In this document: positions 1 to 12,789 of the stretch, piece after piece
Layout of the letters: the number at the start of each line of letters is the position of its first letter
Position numbering within the stretch: position 1 is the stretch's first letter
Assembly (NCBI GenBank): GCA_028622995.1
Contig: JAJQJQ010000028.1
Coordinates: 930,001 to 994,000, forward strand
Reading direction: 5' to 3'
Source of the DNA: Panagrolaimus kolymaensis
Taxonomy: Eukaryota > Nematoda > Chromadorea > Rhabditida > Panagrolaimidae
DNA length: 64,000 nucleotides
The notes under the pieces: generated by a model
The model's database searches: none
The model's input: the letters and a program-made list of their open reading frames with translations, nothing else
Told to the model about the DNA's origin: nothing
Position numbers and translations under genes: made by a program

Positions 1-2000
1 AAAGCCCACATTTTATTTTTTATTTCTTTACTAAAGCAAGCAATTTATTGTTTTTGGATGAATTTCAGCCACAAAAATGACGGGATAAAACATTAAAGTG
101 AACAAAAAAATTAGCCAATCGATAGCGAAAAAAGAAGAAAACGCTCGCGAAAATGAACATTCATTGAAAGCGTCAGTTTAAAAAAAACTGCTAATTATAA
201 ACTTTAAATTTTTTAAAAGATTGTTTTTTTTTTGAATTTTTAAAATTCGTTTTTTCTTCTTTTTTTAAAGATGCAATTATTCATTTTTTAATTTATTTTT
301 TGATAATGGAAAATGTCATAGCATCCATTTCACAAGCCAGTGTTTCATAACATACAATTTTTATTATTTTTTCATATTCTGTTCTAATTGCCATACCAAC
401 ATGGAACATTGCGGCTATTTTAAGTGTATAAAATATATTTATAAATATATTTACAAAAAAAGATATGGAAAAAGTTTTTTATCGGTTTATTTATCTTTCT
501 TTTTTATCCTTAACATTGTTGCGATTTCCATTTATAAACAAAGAAGAAAAAAGACATATTTTTGTCTATTTTTACAACCAACGTTAATGAAAAGGTCAAA
601 CGAAAAAATGACAAGCAAAGGCTGTTGGAAATAAAAGACGCGAAGCAGAATGAATGTTTTTACGAAATATTCGAAAATAGAAAAACGACACACACAAAAA
701 AAAACCAGTGAAAAGTTTCAAAATAAACCATCGCCAATTTTTTTAGAAATAAAAATGATTCAATTTTTCCTTTCTTTTTTTCCTTTGAATATTTAATTTA
801 TTTTTTATTGATTTTTGGAATTTTATGCTAAAAGTTTTCACTAAAATTAGAGTATTAAAGCTAAGTTAATCACTGTAGAAGAGAATCATAAAATTAAAAT
901 CTTTTATGTAAATAAAAGTAATGAGTTCAGAAACATTACCCCATCCACCATATTCACAAGATTTTGCTCCAAGAGACTTCAAGCACTTCGATCTTTGCAA
1001 AATTGGTTGAACGGCAGAAAAAAAACAAAACAAAAATTATAAATTAAATCCAAGAATGTAAAGAGGGAAAAAAGGACAGACCAGACTTAGGAAAATTGCA
1101 TTTTGTTTTCGTCCAATATTCGATTGAACAAATCCAAAATGAAAAAGTTGAAAAAGTTGCGATAATCTGTATAACAATTTTTTTTGTAAACAAAAGAAAA
1201 AGATTTTATTTGTTTTTAGATATTTTAATTGGCGTGGAAATTTATAAAATAAAATATTTAATTGCTTTCTTTAAATTTTTTTATTGTATTTTTTGCAAAA
1301 TTTATTGATTTTTTTTTTCAAACGTGGCTCTTTTTCTTAAAAAGAGAAGAAAATGTAGCATTAAACTACAAAGTTTAATTTTTTCAAGAACGCGTTGCAA
1401 TCAATTTATTTTTAATGCTGTTTTTGGTTGGTTTTTTATTGCGTTTTTTCTTTTTCTAAAGCATTTTTCTGCAAATTTGAATAATTTTAGTTAATTTTTT
1501 GTTTATTTTTTGTTCTTTTTTAAATAAATATGGAGTTTCAAATGTGAAAATAAAAAAGTGTAATAAAAAAATTTTATGTTTGTAAGAACGAAGAGATTCA
1601 TTATAAAAAAAAACGAAATTTCGGAAATTCTGATTATCAAACTATAGCGCATGAAATCCTGCATGCGATGGGCAAGATTTTTATTAAAGAAAATCTACGA
1701 AATAATATATTCATCAGTAATCAAATATTTAGAAAATAAAATAAACAAATATTCCCAAAAACAAAGAACATTGTGAAAAAAATATGAAGAAAAAATTTCC
1801 ATGTGTGTACCAAATTTTTTTGCTCATTTTTTTTAAATAAACCTTTTTCAAATTAGTATTACTGTCAATTATAAAAGTAATTTGATTGTTGTGAGGAAGT
1901 AAAAGTTTAATATCACCAAAAATATTTTTAATTTTTCTCTTCATAAATTGTTTATAAGGTTTAATAAAATACATTTGAGTTAAAATATCGATAATTGTAT
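1..2000 (+). repeat. Left part of the HExxH cassette array
   Basis: AT-rich DNA without a convincing intact gene, made of diverged copies of the unit described at 5900-14300. About 60-660 matches 6710-7320, sharing AATCGATA, GAAAGCGTCA-like and ACCAACGTTAA blocks in the same order. About 1290-1725 matches 13770-14210, sharing GTAGCATTAAACTACAAA and GGAGTTTCAAATGTGAAA. GAATATTT elements occur near 788 and, degenerate, near 1479; the second is followed by an active-site core at 1650. Short open frames here are lysine- and phenylalanine-rich and look like chance. The 3' end of the minus-strand receptor gene overlaps the right edge. Confidence 0.65.
1635..1700 (+). pseudogene. Relic metalloprotease active-site exon, unit A
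   Basis: Positions 1650-1673 read HEILHAMG in one frame, preceded by QTIA, which fits the zinc-binding HExxH helix of an astacin-like protease. The third zinc ligand is not found downstream, and no other protease exon is nearby. The degenerate GAATAATT element lies 171 bp upstream. The unit is a near copy of the one at 14099. Confidence 0.5.
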
Positions 2001-3171
2001 GAAATGGAGCAACAAAAAGTCCACATGAAGCACAAAAGCTTGCAATTTTATATGGAAAAATAATAGAAAATATAATAATTTCTAATGAAATTAAATAAAG
2101 TAAAAGTGCAAAACCTTGGGCAATTAAAGCTCTAAAAATACAATAATGTAAATATGCAAATTTTTACGGTATAAATTTTTTTACCGTAATAACATCGAAT
2201 GTAAATGCATCGAATGAGAATGATGCATATTTAATTTAACATATTTTAAACGTTTATAAAAAAAATAAATCGCTAAAAAAAGTGAAGGAAAATTTACGAT
2301 ACCAGCGAGCAAGAAAAAATAAAAAAGTATTTTTATTTCATTCGATGTAGATGGATGAAATCCCATCACGTTTGGATGGTTAGCAAATAAAATTTCAAAA
2401 AATGGATAATCTTCTATTAATCTTTGACGAAATATTTCTCCCTTTGGCGGATCAATACAGAAACCAACTAAAAAAAGTTTTGGGTATTTATTTGATGGCA
2501 AAATAATATTGACACTTAGCGCGCGAAAAAAAAATGCAAAAAATAAATGAAAAAGCGAAAAAGCATTTTTTATATTTTGAATGGTTTTTTCTAAATAAAA
2601 ATTACCAATAATTGGAGTAAGAAATAAAAATAAAATTGGTCCAAGCAGCAAGCATATATACTTTAATTTACAGAATTTATAAAACCAATGATTTGTATTA
2701 TATAACGATGCTAAACGAAAAATGGTTTGAGCAGCAAAAATTGTTGCTAAAAATATTTTTTTCAATTAAAATAGCATTAAGAACCAATTAAATAAATAAT
2801 AATTAACCTTGTAAAACAGCGTTGGAAACAATAAAAAAGAAAACTAAAGAATTGAAAATTTCACCAAATTGAAAATATCCATTTGCATACGCTCCCGTGT
2901 ATGGAAAAAGCATAACGGGTTGAGCAAGAAATTCTAAAACACTATAAAAATATGTGGATAAAAGTTGTATAATCATTAAATATGAATATTCTTTCATAGT
3001 TTTTGGAGTTTGTGAAAAAATTATAAATAACATGCAAATTAATGCTAAAGTTGTTAAACCAAATGTTAAAAGACGCATTATTTTTCCAACTTTTTCCAAA
3101 ATTGGATGTTCAAAATACGAAATTGTTAAATTAAAAGTTTTAAAATCGATATTCCCAAAGAAAAATGACAT
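1729..3171 (-). CDS. Serpentine 7TM chemoreceptor (Str/Srh-like)
   Basis: I join three minus-strand exons: 3171-2808, 2746-2185 and 2131-1729. Both introns begin GT and end TTTTAG, and the frame is kept, giving about 442 residues. The protein is very hydrophobic with about seven membrane segments. The N-terminal part has a PVMLFPYTG stretch like the P-x-x-LFP region of the Str/Srh/Sri receptors, and the last exon has FIKPYKQFMKR, the usual motif after TM7 in these families. Such proteins are candidate chemosensory G-protein-coupled receptors in nematodes. The tail after the KPYK motif is longer than usual, so the true 3' end may be an earlier splice (a GT follows LKK near 1850). The family is clear in outline, the subfamily is not. 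It resembles the 40776-41804 receptor in layout and strand. Confidence 0.75.
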
Positions 3172-3540
3172 AGTTTTTTTTATTAAATGAAAGCAATTAC
3201 ATACATATTTTAATTATGAAAATAGTGCAGAAAACTAATTCGTGAAAATTGAGACACAAAACCAACCACCTCCTGTTTTTGATTAAGCCACCAAACTATT
3301 TTTCTTTTTTTGAAATTAAGCATGACGAAATTAGTAAATAATTCTTTTTAATGAAAAAAATATGCAGGTGAAAATTTCAAACAAAAAACAACCCTTTAAA
3401 AACCAGAAGAAGAAAAAAAAGGTAAACCTTTTAATCTTTTTTTTCTCGCAAAATTTACTTTCGTATACATTTTGTTACTGACTTTTTCCCCCCTCAAAAA
3501 TTGATGAAATCAATGCCACATAAAACAGCCGTATGTATAA

Positions 3541-3711
3541 GCACTTGATTGCCATGAAGAAGCTGTCAAAATATTCGATAAACTTTGTGATCCATTTCAT
3601 AAAAATCCATATGCTTTGAAATTTTCTACTAATATTGCGGCACATCTTTGCAAAATTAACCTTGATTCAAATCCGTTTGTAACTTATTTTGAAATTCATT
3701 GCAAAAATTGA
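3541..3711 (+). pseudogene. Orphan coding-like fragment, 56 codons
   Basis: An open stretch ends at TGA 3711. It has balanced amino-acid use that contrasts with its lysine/phenylalanine-rich surroundings (for example EEAVKIFDKLCDPFHKNPYA). There is no start codon in frame (TAA lies just before 3541) and no partner exon was recognised. It could be the last exon of a decayed gene or a fragment copied from elsewhere. I do not recognise a family. It lies between the receptor gene (1729-3171) and the PP2C gene. Confidence 0.35.
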
Positions 3712-3942
3712 CCACGATTTGTATATGTTTTGTAAACAAACTTTCAAATAAAAACTTTTATTACCTTCGCTTTACTTACACTTTGAAACTCAAAACAATT
3801 TAGTCCTATTATCTATCAAAAGAAAAACTTGAATAACTTGTATACAAGGAAAATTAGTTGCTTTATTAAAGCGCACACACAAATAAAACACATATACATA
3901 CATAAACAAAATAAGTTATAAATATACATGTACATATAAATT

Positions 3943-5420
3943 TTAGAGGACAAGTTTAACAACGACAACAGAAATATTATCTTGTGATTTGCGAGTTAAA
4001 GCTTCATGACATAATGTATGAGCAAGTTCAGATAGTTTTTCATTACCATTTGTTTGAAGGAAGCGATTTGAAAATTCTATTGCATCATTAGCTGGAATAA
4101 CATCGAATAAACCATCAGATCCAAGAATGAGATAACGATATCCATCTTTGGTTAAATCAATTTCACAAATTTCAGGATGAGATGAAACAACTTGATTTTC
4201 TTTGAATTGAGCATCACCCATAGCCCTGAAACATGATGTGAACGTTATAAGTGTTGTTGGATAAAGTCATCGCTTCTAATAAGTATAGCCTTCTTAACGG
4301 CAAAAGTAACTAACCGTGAAACAGCAAGAACACCTTCAACTCGATCAACACCAATTGTTTGAACTGTTCCACCAGCACTGATAATTCTATTGCGTTCTTT
4401 AGGCTGAAATCAAGCAATACTTCAGTAAAATATATAAAAAGTTAAAGAAAGCAAACACACATCAGAAGGTTTATGTTCTTTAGTAAGAACGACACATTTT
4501 CCATTTGAATCACATGCAACAGCTCTAGAATCACCAAGTTGAGCCACATAAATCTTGTTATTATGAATGATGGCTGAAGTTAAAGTTGAACCTGCTTCTT
4601 TCGCTTGTGGATGAGCTTTTGACATTTCTTCATCAAATTTATAGATTTCTTCAGCTATGGCCTGAAACAATGCAAGGGTTAGTAACAGTAGATAATAAAG
4701 AGCATAAGCAAGTATTTCGGCATCAAAACCATATACAAGAAACAGAGAATATAAACATACATCTTTGATTGCTTCAGATTTGGTAAGATCAGTGTTAAGA
4801 AGACGTTGACGAATGCGAGTTGTGAAATGTTCTTCCAAATACTTTGATACGAACTAAAAAAATACACAAAATTAGTGAAATTAATGCCTTTGAATGGAGA
4901 GGAAGATAATGACTAAGGTTAAAATGTAGTTAACGATGAAAGCAAGCTATGAACATGTCATGTTATCTTAAAAGCAGAAGTACAAATAACCCAATCATCA
5001 ACATATCACACAAACACTAATGGTATGAGTTTCATAACAACCCAGCCATGTTATAGGTTGCTTTCATCTTCAAAAGAGGCACCAATAAATAAACATCAAG
5101 TTAAACATATCAACAAAAGTCGTCAACAATAAAAGCAACATACATCACCACCATGTCCATCAAAAATGCTAAAGATTGAAAATTTATTCTTTTCATCACA
5201 TAGACAAAACATTCGATCTTCCATATATTCACGTGAACTTTGATGAGCTGCAATTGAGAATAATGAACCTTGATGATTCCAGAATGAGCCTAAAAATGAG
5301 AAAGTATAAGCACAAATACAAAAAAAAAGTAAACATACTTCCATCTTGTTTCAAATCACTAAATCCAACTTTAACCATTGCATCTTCAAGAGAGCGAGAT
5401 TGAGCTGCAGTTGATGCCAT
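3943..5420 (-). CDS. PP2C-type Ser/Thr protein phosphatase (PPM family)
   Basis: Six minus-strand exons: 5420-5339, 5289-5144, 4853-4761, 4661-4461, 4403-4315 and 4225-3943. They sum to 894 nt, a 297-residue protein of normal length for a compact PP2C. All the family signatures are present in order: SREYMEDR (residues 46-53, metal-binding E/D), FDGHGGD (70-76, metal-binding D-G), GSTLTSAI, VAQLGDSRAV, LTKEHKP, ISAGG, VSRAMGD, ILGSDGLFDV and SQDNISVVVV near the C terminus. The enzyme is expected to be an active Mg/Mn-dependent phosphatase removing phosphate from Ser/Thr. There is no signal peptide or membrane segment, so it is probably cytosolic or nuclear. An acceptor-like TTTCCAG sits about 20 nt before the ATG. 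The gene lies inside the repeat array but shows no damage. It is PPM1/ILKAP-like; the exact orthologue is not assigned. Confidence 0.95.
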
Positions 5421-5900
5421 TGAAGTTCAATTATCACCACTGGAAAGCAATAAATCAAGAAAACGTGGAACAAATGCGAGACAAATTTTGAAAGATGAGA
5501 GAAGCGTTTGAAAATAAAATGAAAAAGTTTTGTTTGAAGCAGCGAAAAAAAGGGTTCAAAAACGAAAGTGATGCATGCAAATTTAGGAATGAACTTTCAC
5601 AAGCTCATGGGAAAGTCGAAGCTTGCGCGCAACAAAAAAAATGTTTGAACGATAACAAACCAAATGTAGGCGGCGTAATTTAATCAAACAATTTGATTGA
5701 TCTAAATGATTCAATAAACAAAAAAAAGAAGTAACAAAAATCTAACTTTTGATTTTCCCGCTCTTACATATGGTTGGTTTGCCAACGGCGTTTTGCTGAA
5801 AATTGTGATCCTCAAACTCTCAACTCTCTTCCTTTAATTAATTCCCAAACCAAAAGACTTGCAAAGCGTTTTACACGTGGTTGGAGAAACTAAAGATACG
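5421..5900. other. Intergenic, upstream of the PP2C gene
   Basis: An open frame of 62 codons at 5495-5683 (plus strand) is somewhat balanced in composition but has no neighbours, splice partners or family resemblance. It lies in the PP2C 5' region, so I treat it as chance. No other feature was seen. Confidence 0.4.
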
Positions 5901-7879
5901 TATTTTGTCGTTTAAACTTTGACGTTTTTTTTCTCTCACTTTATACATGTGTTTGCTCTATTTTTATATGAGAGTTTAGCCGATTTTCTTTCGCTTATTT
6001 TTTATACGAATAAACAAAGAGTGGAAAAAACTAGCAACATGGCATTTGGAAGGTTGCGTTTTTTGCTAAAAAAAATGGATGGGGAAAATATTGTGCTGTG
6101 CGCTTGCAGTCTAATTTTATTCATTCTTTTAGAGTCGATTGCTTTTATGCCAAATGGCAACAAAAAAAATCTTTTTTATTTTTTTTTTTGAATATTTGGT
6201 TATAATTTACCATATCTTTTTTTCTCATTGTTTTTTAATTAAATAAAATTACAGAAACCATCTATGAAATAAGGACTTCTTTTGTTAAAAGTTGATTAAA
6301 CATAACCAAAATAGCAAAAAATGTTTTTAAAAATCATGAGAAAACCACAGATGTGTCCAGACAAACATGGTTCCATACATTTACCGGGAACAAATTTTTT
6401 TGGCTGATTAGCTTCAATTTGGATAAATTGCATAGTTTAAAGATTTAAGTAAAAAGTTTTACAATCTTTTCTAAACTTTAAAATATTTAAAATATAAATA
6501 AGACGTTTAAGCACACTAAAAAAGTTGATACCTTTAAACTTTTTTCATGCAGAAACTTTTCTAAGAAATTGCTTATTAAATTTTATAAATTTCAAGCAAT
6601 TTTTTAAATTTCTTTTTTTATGAGCTTTAATAATTTTTTGGTTTGAAGTAAAAAATTTTTCTTTAAAAAGACTTTTCGTGCACCTGCCAGCTAGTTTATT
6701 TTTTTATTAGTTTTAAACGAAAATAAAAAAAGATTGCAAATAAAAACATTAATGTTCACTGAATTTTTTTTAACTAATCGATAACAAAAAAACAAAAAAT
6801 TTCACAAGCGTGAATATTCGTTAAAAGCGTCAATTTGAAAGCATTTACAAAATGTTAGTTTTGAATTTTTTGCGTAAAGAATAGTTTTTTTTGAATATTT
6901 TAAATTTATTTTTTTATTTTTTTAGTATTTAATAAATAAATTATTCTTTTTTAACTGATTCACCGCTAATGAAAAACATTGTAATATGCATTTCATAAAC
7001 CATTATTTCTTCGTTCTCCTTTTATTTTTTATTTGTTTATTGTCATATAAATGTGGAGCCATGCTGCGATTTTGATCGCATCAAATAATTGTATAAATAT
7101 ATTTTTACACCAATGAAAAAAAAACGGGAAAGTTTTTAAACGATTTATTCGTTATTTTGTCCATAAAATTGTTGAAATTTCCATTTTGAAAAAAAAGAAA
7201 ATTCATATTTTGACTTCTTTTTTTTACACCCAACGTTAACGAAAAAGTCAAAGTAATAATGACAAAAAAAGACTGTAATTTAAAGACGCGCAAATAGAAA
7301 GAATATTTCTTTGAAACCGCAGAAAATTGATAAAACCAAAAAACAAATTAGCCAGTGAAAAATTTCAAGTTTCACAGTAGCTCTTTCGAATCTTTCCAAA
7401 GCAATGCTACTCAAAAAAAGAAGAACTTTACCAGTTACAAATAATACAAACTCATGCTTCTTTTGAACAAGATGAATTGAACTTAAATAAAATTGGCAAA
7501 CTGAGTAATGCATTTTTATCGATTAATTTTTATGATAGCCAAACGTCAACGAAATTAACAAATAATCATCTTTCTTTGTTTTTAGCTAACCCAAGTAAAC
7601 AAAAAAAAAACAAAGGTCATAAAATAAAGTTGAGAGGCGCAAATGCAAATATGTGTGAGTATCTCTTTGGTGATCCCAAAACAAAAATTAATCCATAACA
7701 AAAAACAAAAAACATAGTTGGCAGAAAAAATCTTAAAAGTATCAAAACTTCATTTTATTTTTTTGCAATCGCAGAGATAGTCGTTTTGCAATCCTTTTTA
7801 CTTTTTACTATCTTTTTTTTGAATATTTTGTTTAAATTTTAAATTTTTTTTTTATTATTTGTTAAATGTTGCTCAAATA

Positions 7880-7915
7880 GCCGCTACTAATCACGCAACA
7901 TTACATACGGCTTCA
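7880..7915 (+). pseudogene. Decayed HExxH core, unit K
   Basis: At 7892 the codons read HATLHTA, where the catalytic Glu of HExxH has become Ala. It lies after a GAATATTT element but closer (under 90 bp) than in regular units, suggesting a deletion. Weak on its own; recognised only by comparison with the other units. Confidence 0.3.
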
Positions 7916-8339
7916 CCACATTTAATTGCCTGTTTCAAGTGCTGAAACCTAAAATAGGTACTCGAATTTGCGTTTTTATCATCAAGTCATTCCTGTTATA
8001 AAGTTTTTTAAAATTATTGATGGAACTTGAAAAAGTTGCGCATCTTCTGCTTTAAATATTTTTCAAACTAAACCAACAAAATAAATAATTAATTACCTTT
8101 ATCAAGAAATACTTCCCACAAATGCAAAACAAAATGGAATAAAATTGTGTTTCCAAATACAAAAAATCGATTGGTTCGCAAAAAGAAAAATGAGAATGTG
8201 CATTGGCTGGCTTGCACATATTTTTTTGCGCTAAACTATTCATTCTTTTTTTTTGTTAAACAACAAAGAAAAATTTTTTTATGAAATTTTTTTTGAATTT
8301 TTTAAACAAAATTATTATTTTCTCTTCCGATTAAAAAAT

Positions 8340-8390
8340 TAACTTAACAAAATACACGAAACATTACATAGCCTTGGAACATATTTGTTA
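8340..8390 (+). pseudogene. Relic metalloprotease active-site exon, unit J
   Basis: Positions 8355-8378 read HETLHSLG, with both zinc-ligand His codons and the catalytic Glu intact. A GAATTTTT variant lies about 60 bp upstream rather than the usual 160-185. No flanking protease sequence is recognisable. Confidence 0.45.
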
Positions 8391-8769
8391 GAAAACATAG
8401 CTATCTTTATTACCAATCAATGAAAGAAAGAAGAATGAAATGATTTTTAAGCACAAAACAATAACATCCATATTTCTTTTCTTCTTTTGTTTTAAAGCTA
8501 AAAAAAATTGCAACTTCTTTATTTTTTTTAGTTGCATTTTGTTTAAACTTCTTTTTGCTGTCAAGAATCTCGGCATATCTTTTCTTTGAATATTTAAATT
8601 TAAACTTTCATTTATTTTTCTAGCAACTTTTTGTTAAAAGAATAAAAGCAAGTAAAAAAGTGAGAACCAAAAAAACCAATGGACTTTTCACATTTTTTCT
8701 TCAAACAGCAACTTTTCTCTTTAAAAAAATGTAGCTGGCTGCAAGTAAATGAGAAAGTAGAAATAATTC

Positions 8770-8950
8770 CCACTACTGTTTGGTTTAAATACGTGCCATT
8801 AGGATCGCTAAGTTGTCCATAAATAGAGAATGGTTGCAGGAGCTGCAAGATAGTGGTACTTGCATAATAATCAGAGCTGAAATTTCTTGTCCATGCTCGC
8901 CTGCAGCGTACGGGCTGGTGTGTGATGAGAGATTTGAGTGAAAGAGATAT
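8770..8950 (-). other. GC-richer island, possible gene fragment
   Basis: This stretch is visibly less AT-rich than the surrounding array. On the minus strand it is open across the island, with balanced residues such as SSDYYASTTILQLLQPF and QLSDPNGTYLNQTVV. It sits about where a unit starting at the GAATATTT near 8588 should have its active-site exon, so it may be an insertion that replaced it. No family was recognised. Confidence 0.3.
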
Positions 8951-9849
8951 ATGCAAGAAAGTCTTCCCTTAACATTTGGAAGGTTGCATTTTTTGATCAA
9001 AGAAAATCGATTGGCAAAATAAAAAGTTTGCCCGTGATTGCAGTCTTTCTCTTTTTTTTAGACTATCTTTTTCTAAATATTTCATTTAAATTCATTTTTT
9101 ACTTTTTGTCATTCAATGTTTTTATAATAAATAAAATTGGCAAAGCCATCTAGAAAACACCGGCTAGTTTTCTTGAAATGTGATTTAACTGAACCAAAAT
9201 AGCAAAATAAGTTTTTTTAATAATCATGAGAAAATCAAACGTGGTTACAAACAAGCATGGTACCAAACTTTAGCCGGCAACAATTAATTAGCTTTCCGAC
9301 CACTTCATATAGGATACATCAAACATTTTTAAAATAAAGTTTTTTAATTTACTTTTTCCTGGGCTTTAAAATATTATAAATATGTAAAAAGGAGTTTCAA
9401 ACGAAATAATTTAAAATGAATGTACATCGTCGTGTCCACTAATTTTTACTTCACCCAAGTCTCTCTCTTTTTTTCCCTCGAGGCTATTGATTATTTTTCT
9501 GGCTTTTCACGTCTTCTTTTAGACTTGTAGTTTTTCTTACTAAAAAAATAAAACGAAAGAGAAAACCTCTTTTTTTCTTCTTTGAATAAAAGTCTCACTT
9601 GAAATATTTTGTTGTTGCTGCTGAGCTAAATTTTTATTCAACCACTATTTGGCTTTTTTTTAAACCGAATAGTATTTGGTGACTTTTTTGAATATTTTTT
9701 AATACATTTTTTTCTTTTGGTTTGATTAATAATTGAGCGAGTAAGAAGTCTATCAAAAATATAAATTCTTTATTAAATGAATTATAGTTGTTTTGTTAAG
9801 ATAAAAAAGATGGGGGAAAATTAAGTTTAGTAGAAAAGGGAATCAATGA

Positions 9850-9925
9850 ATTTGGCATAATAATTCTTTACATGAAGTGTTACATGCACTTGGAATCATT
9901 TTAAAATTAATTAAGTTAATTAATG
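9850..9925 (+). pseudogene. Metalloprotease active-site exon, unit C
   Basis: HEVLHALG is encoded at 9871-9894 and the frame stays open to 10128, though the sequence after about 9930 is lysine/phenylalanine-rich and does not resemble a protease. GAATATTT lies 181 bp upstream. Codon choices differ from unit D mostly at synonymous positions (CAT/CAC, TTA/CTT), so the motif was kept as protein for some time after duplication. Confidence 0.5.
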
Positions 9926-10409
9926 ATAACATTTTTTTGCAATGGAAAAAAACTTTAATTTCTTTGATTCAAATTTTTTTCTTACATAAAAAAGTAAAAA
10001 AACGAACTAGCATCCAAAAAAAACTACAAAAAAGACTTTTTTCATTGAAGAAGTTCCAGCCTGTCAGTATTGATAGTTGTTTGTCGTCTGTCATTCTTTT
10101 GCTTGCAATTTTTTTTTTCTTCAGCTAAGAAAGAGAAAGAAGTTAACCCTTTTTTTTTTTAATGTGTGTCGCATTGAAAGAGTTTTGTTGCTTTCAGTTT
10201 TATTTAGCCGAAGCGTTATACTTTTCAAACTAACGTTTTTACTTTTTTAAATATTTAAATTTCATTTTTTTGCACAAATAAAACTCAAAATGGCTTTCAA
10301 AATGTAACAAAAGATATGAAATATATTACCAGAATAAAAGTACAAAAGAATAGAAAAAAATGAAAATATTTTCTAAAAAATTAAGCGATGCTGTAAAGAA
10401 AAGTGTTAA

Positions 10410-10480
10410 TTCATTCGAAACTATAAGCCACGAAATACTTCATAGTCTTGGATCAATTTAATGTTAATTAATTCAATTAT
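10410..10480 (+). pseudogene. Metalloprotease active-site exon, unit D
   Basis: TISHEILHSLGSI is encoded around 10429-10452, then stops at TAA. The AT variant AAATATTT lies 180 bp upstream. Both His and the Glu of HExxH are intact. Confidence 0.5.
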
Positions 10481-10999
10481 TGGGCTTTCAAAGAACATAA
10501 TTTTATAAAAGTGAAAGAAAAGTCTTACAAGCTTCATAAAAAAAATCGAAATAACAAAGAAAAAAATCAACAAAAAAAGTGCTTTTTTATTGAAAGAAAT
10601 TAAATATAAATCAATTATTTTTTTTTGCTCAAGTTTATTGATTGTTCAGTTGTCTCTCACGATTTTTTTCTTTTACATGCATCATTTTTTCTTCCTCAAA
10701 GATATAGAGAATCAAATGTTGTTTTTTGGTTAAAATAAAAAACGTGTCTCATTGAATAATTTTCTTGGCTCAATTTATTGAACAAAGTTATTATTGCTTT
10801 TTTAAAGCCACCTCTTTTGGTTGATATCTTTTTGAATATTTAAAGTTGAGTTTTTTTTTATCTTTTATCAAGATAAGTTTTAATTTTGAGTAGCAAACGA
10901 AGAACAGAGATTTATTATAAAATTCAATGCTAAAGCTTCTGAAGATTTAGAAAAGAAACACCAGGAAAATGTTTTAAAGAAAAATTATGGAAAGGGCTT

Positions 11000-11070
11000 T
11001 TTGGAACAATACCACATGAAATTCAGCACATACTTTGAATTAATTTAAATAAATCAATTAATTCAATTTT
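11000..11070 (+). pseudogene. Metalloprotease active-site exon, unit E (stop in motif)
   Basis: The core at 11015-11038 reads HEIQHIL followed by TGA where the conserved Gly codon GGA should be. GAATATTT lies 181 bp upstream. The in-motif stop shows this copy cannot encode a working enzyme. Confidence 0.5.
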
Positions 11071-11559
11071 TATAAGTTATCATTTTTTGTTGCACGAAAA
11101 CAGAAAATAGTGAAAGTTTACTATATAAAAATTTTCCACTCAAAGAGACAAAAAGGGAAAAAAGAAGGAATTCTTCTCGTTTTTTTTTAAAGAAGAGAAG
11201 CAAAAAAAATTGCATCAAAAAAATCAATGGTTCATTCTTCTTTTGTTTTTTTCCTTTTTTGACAGCTTATTTTTTTCATTAGAAAAGATGTAGCATTAAA
11301 CTACAAAGTTTGTTTTTCATCTTTTCAAGCCCACGCAGCACTTTTTTATTTTTTGACTTAACAGAATTTTTTATTTTCGTACATTTTTTTTAGTTCTGCT
11401 TATTTGAATATTTAAAACATATGTTTGGTTTATTTTTTTCTTTAAACATTTTTATTTCGATTTTTGTGTATGAAAAAAAATCATCTAAAATGAGACAATT
11501 TTAAGATCATAGTACGAAAGAAAGAAGAGCTATTTAAACTACAAAAAAAATAAAAAAAT

Positions 11560-11625
11560 AAAATATTTGTGGCATATCCATGAAATATTGCATAGCCTAG
11601 GACAAAAAAAATTAATAATATATTA
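11560..11625 (+). pseudogene. Metalloprotease active-site exon, unit F
   Basis: HEILHSLG at 11579-11602; GAATATTT lies 173 bp upstream. The downstream AT-rich trailer is shortened compared with its neighbours. Confidence 0.5.
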
Positions 11626-12124
11626 CGTAAAAGTCTCTGTACATTGCATTGAGCACATTTTATTTTGATTAAATTAATAGAGATTTCTTTTCAAACAAAA
11701 TAAAAAGGAAATTTATTATATATTTTTAAATACATAAATATATGTAAAAGGAAAAGCCTCTAAATTTATTTTTTGTTTCCGTTTATTGATTACTTTTTTT
11801 GTCATCGTCTGTCACCCATTTTCATTTTGCGTGGAGGTTTTTTTTCTAAAAAAGAAAGAGGCAGCCTCTTTTTAATGTTAAAAAATGTGACTTTTCCATT
11901 TAAAATTTTTTTTCTGTTGAGTTTCTTTAAACGTTGAAATATTTTTTTTAAAGATTTTTCTTTTTTCGAATATTTAAATTTTACATTTTTTGGATGTTTA
12001 ATTTAGATTTAAACTATTTAATAATCCATTGTTATATGAATTTCATAAAGTACGACTTTGATGAGGCAAAAGAAAAGAGTTAAAAAATAATGGAAAAGAT
12101 AAGTATTCGAAAAGAAAGAGATAT

Positions 12125-12200
12125 TAACTATTTGGCCCAACTATGCACGAAATAATGCACGCGCTGGGGTTCATTTTAAAGTTAGTTAATCGGAACAATA
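12125..12200 (+). pseudogene. Metalloprotease active-site exon, unit G
   Basis: The best-preserved core: GPTMHEIMHALGFILKL around 12146-12169. In astacins HExxHxxGxxH supplies the third zinc-binding His; here the position is not His. GAATATTT lies 178 bp upstream. Confidence 0.55.
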
Positions 12201-12789
12201 AAGGAAATCTGTATAAACTAAAAAAAGAGAACAAAAGCTTTGCACAATGAACTATTGTTTTTTTAATCTTAAAAAAAGAAAAACGCATAGAAATAAAATT
12301 TGAAAGTAAAAAAAATCTATCATTTTCTTTCAGCTTTTTTTATTGATTGTGCAATTTCGTTTAAACTTCTTTTTGTTGTCATAATCTTGGCATTTTTTTC
12401 TTTGAATATTTAAATTTACACTTTCATTTACTTTTCTAGCAACTTTTTGTTAAACGAAAAAAGCAAGTAAAAAACTGTGAACCAAAAAACCAATGGACTT
12501 TTTCAAATTTTTTTCTGAAAAAAAAAATAAAAATTGTAGTATTAAACTACAAATTTTTTTTAACTTTAACACACTCACTCTTTGCAGTTTTTTTGTTTTT
12601 ATTAACTCATTGATCTATTTTTTCAGGTTTTTTTTCAACCTTTTTGAATATTTGAAATTAATGCATATTTATTTTCGTTGTGGATTTTTAATAATTTTTG
12701 AGCATGAAAAAACCTAATATAAATATGAAAGCTTTGAGGCATTAATAGGTAAGGAATAAGACTCGTTAAAAAAATTTAAAATTTAAAAG

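Noticed and set aside
5495..5683. 62-codon plus-strand frame upstream of PP2C
   Set aside because: No splice partners or family resemblance, and it lies in the 5' region of an opposite-strand gene.
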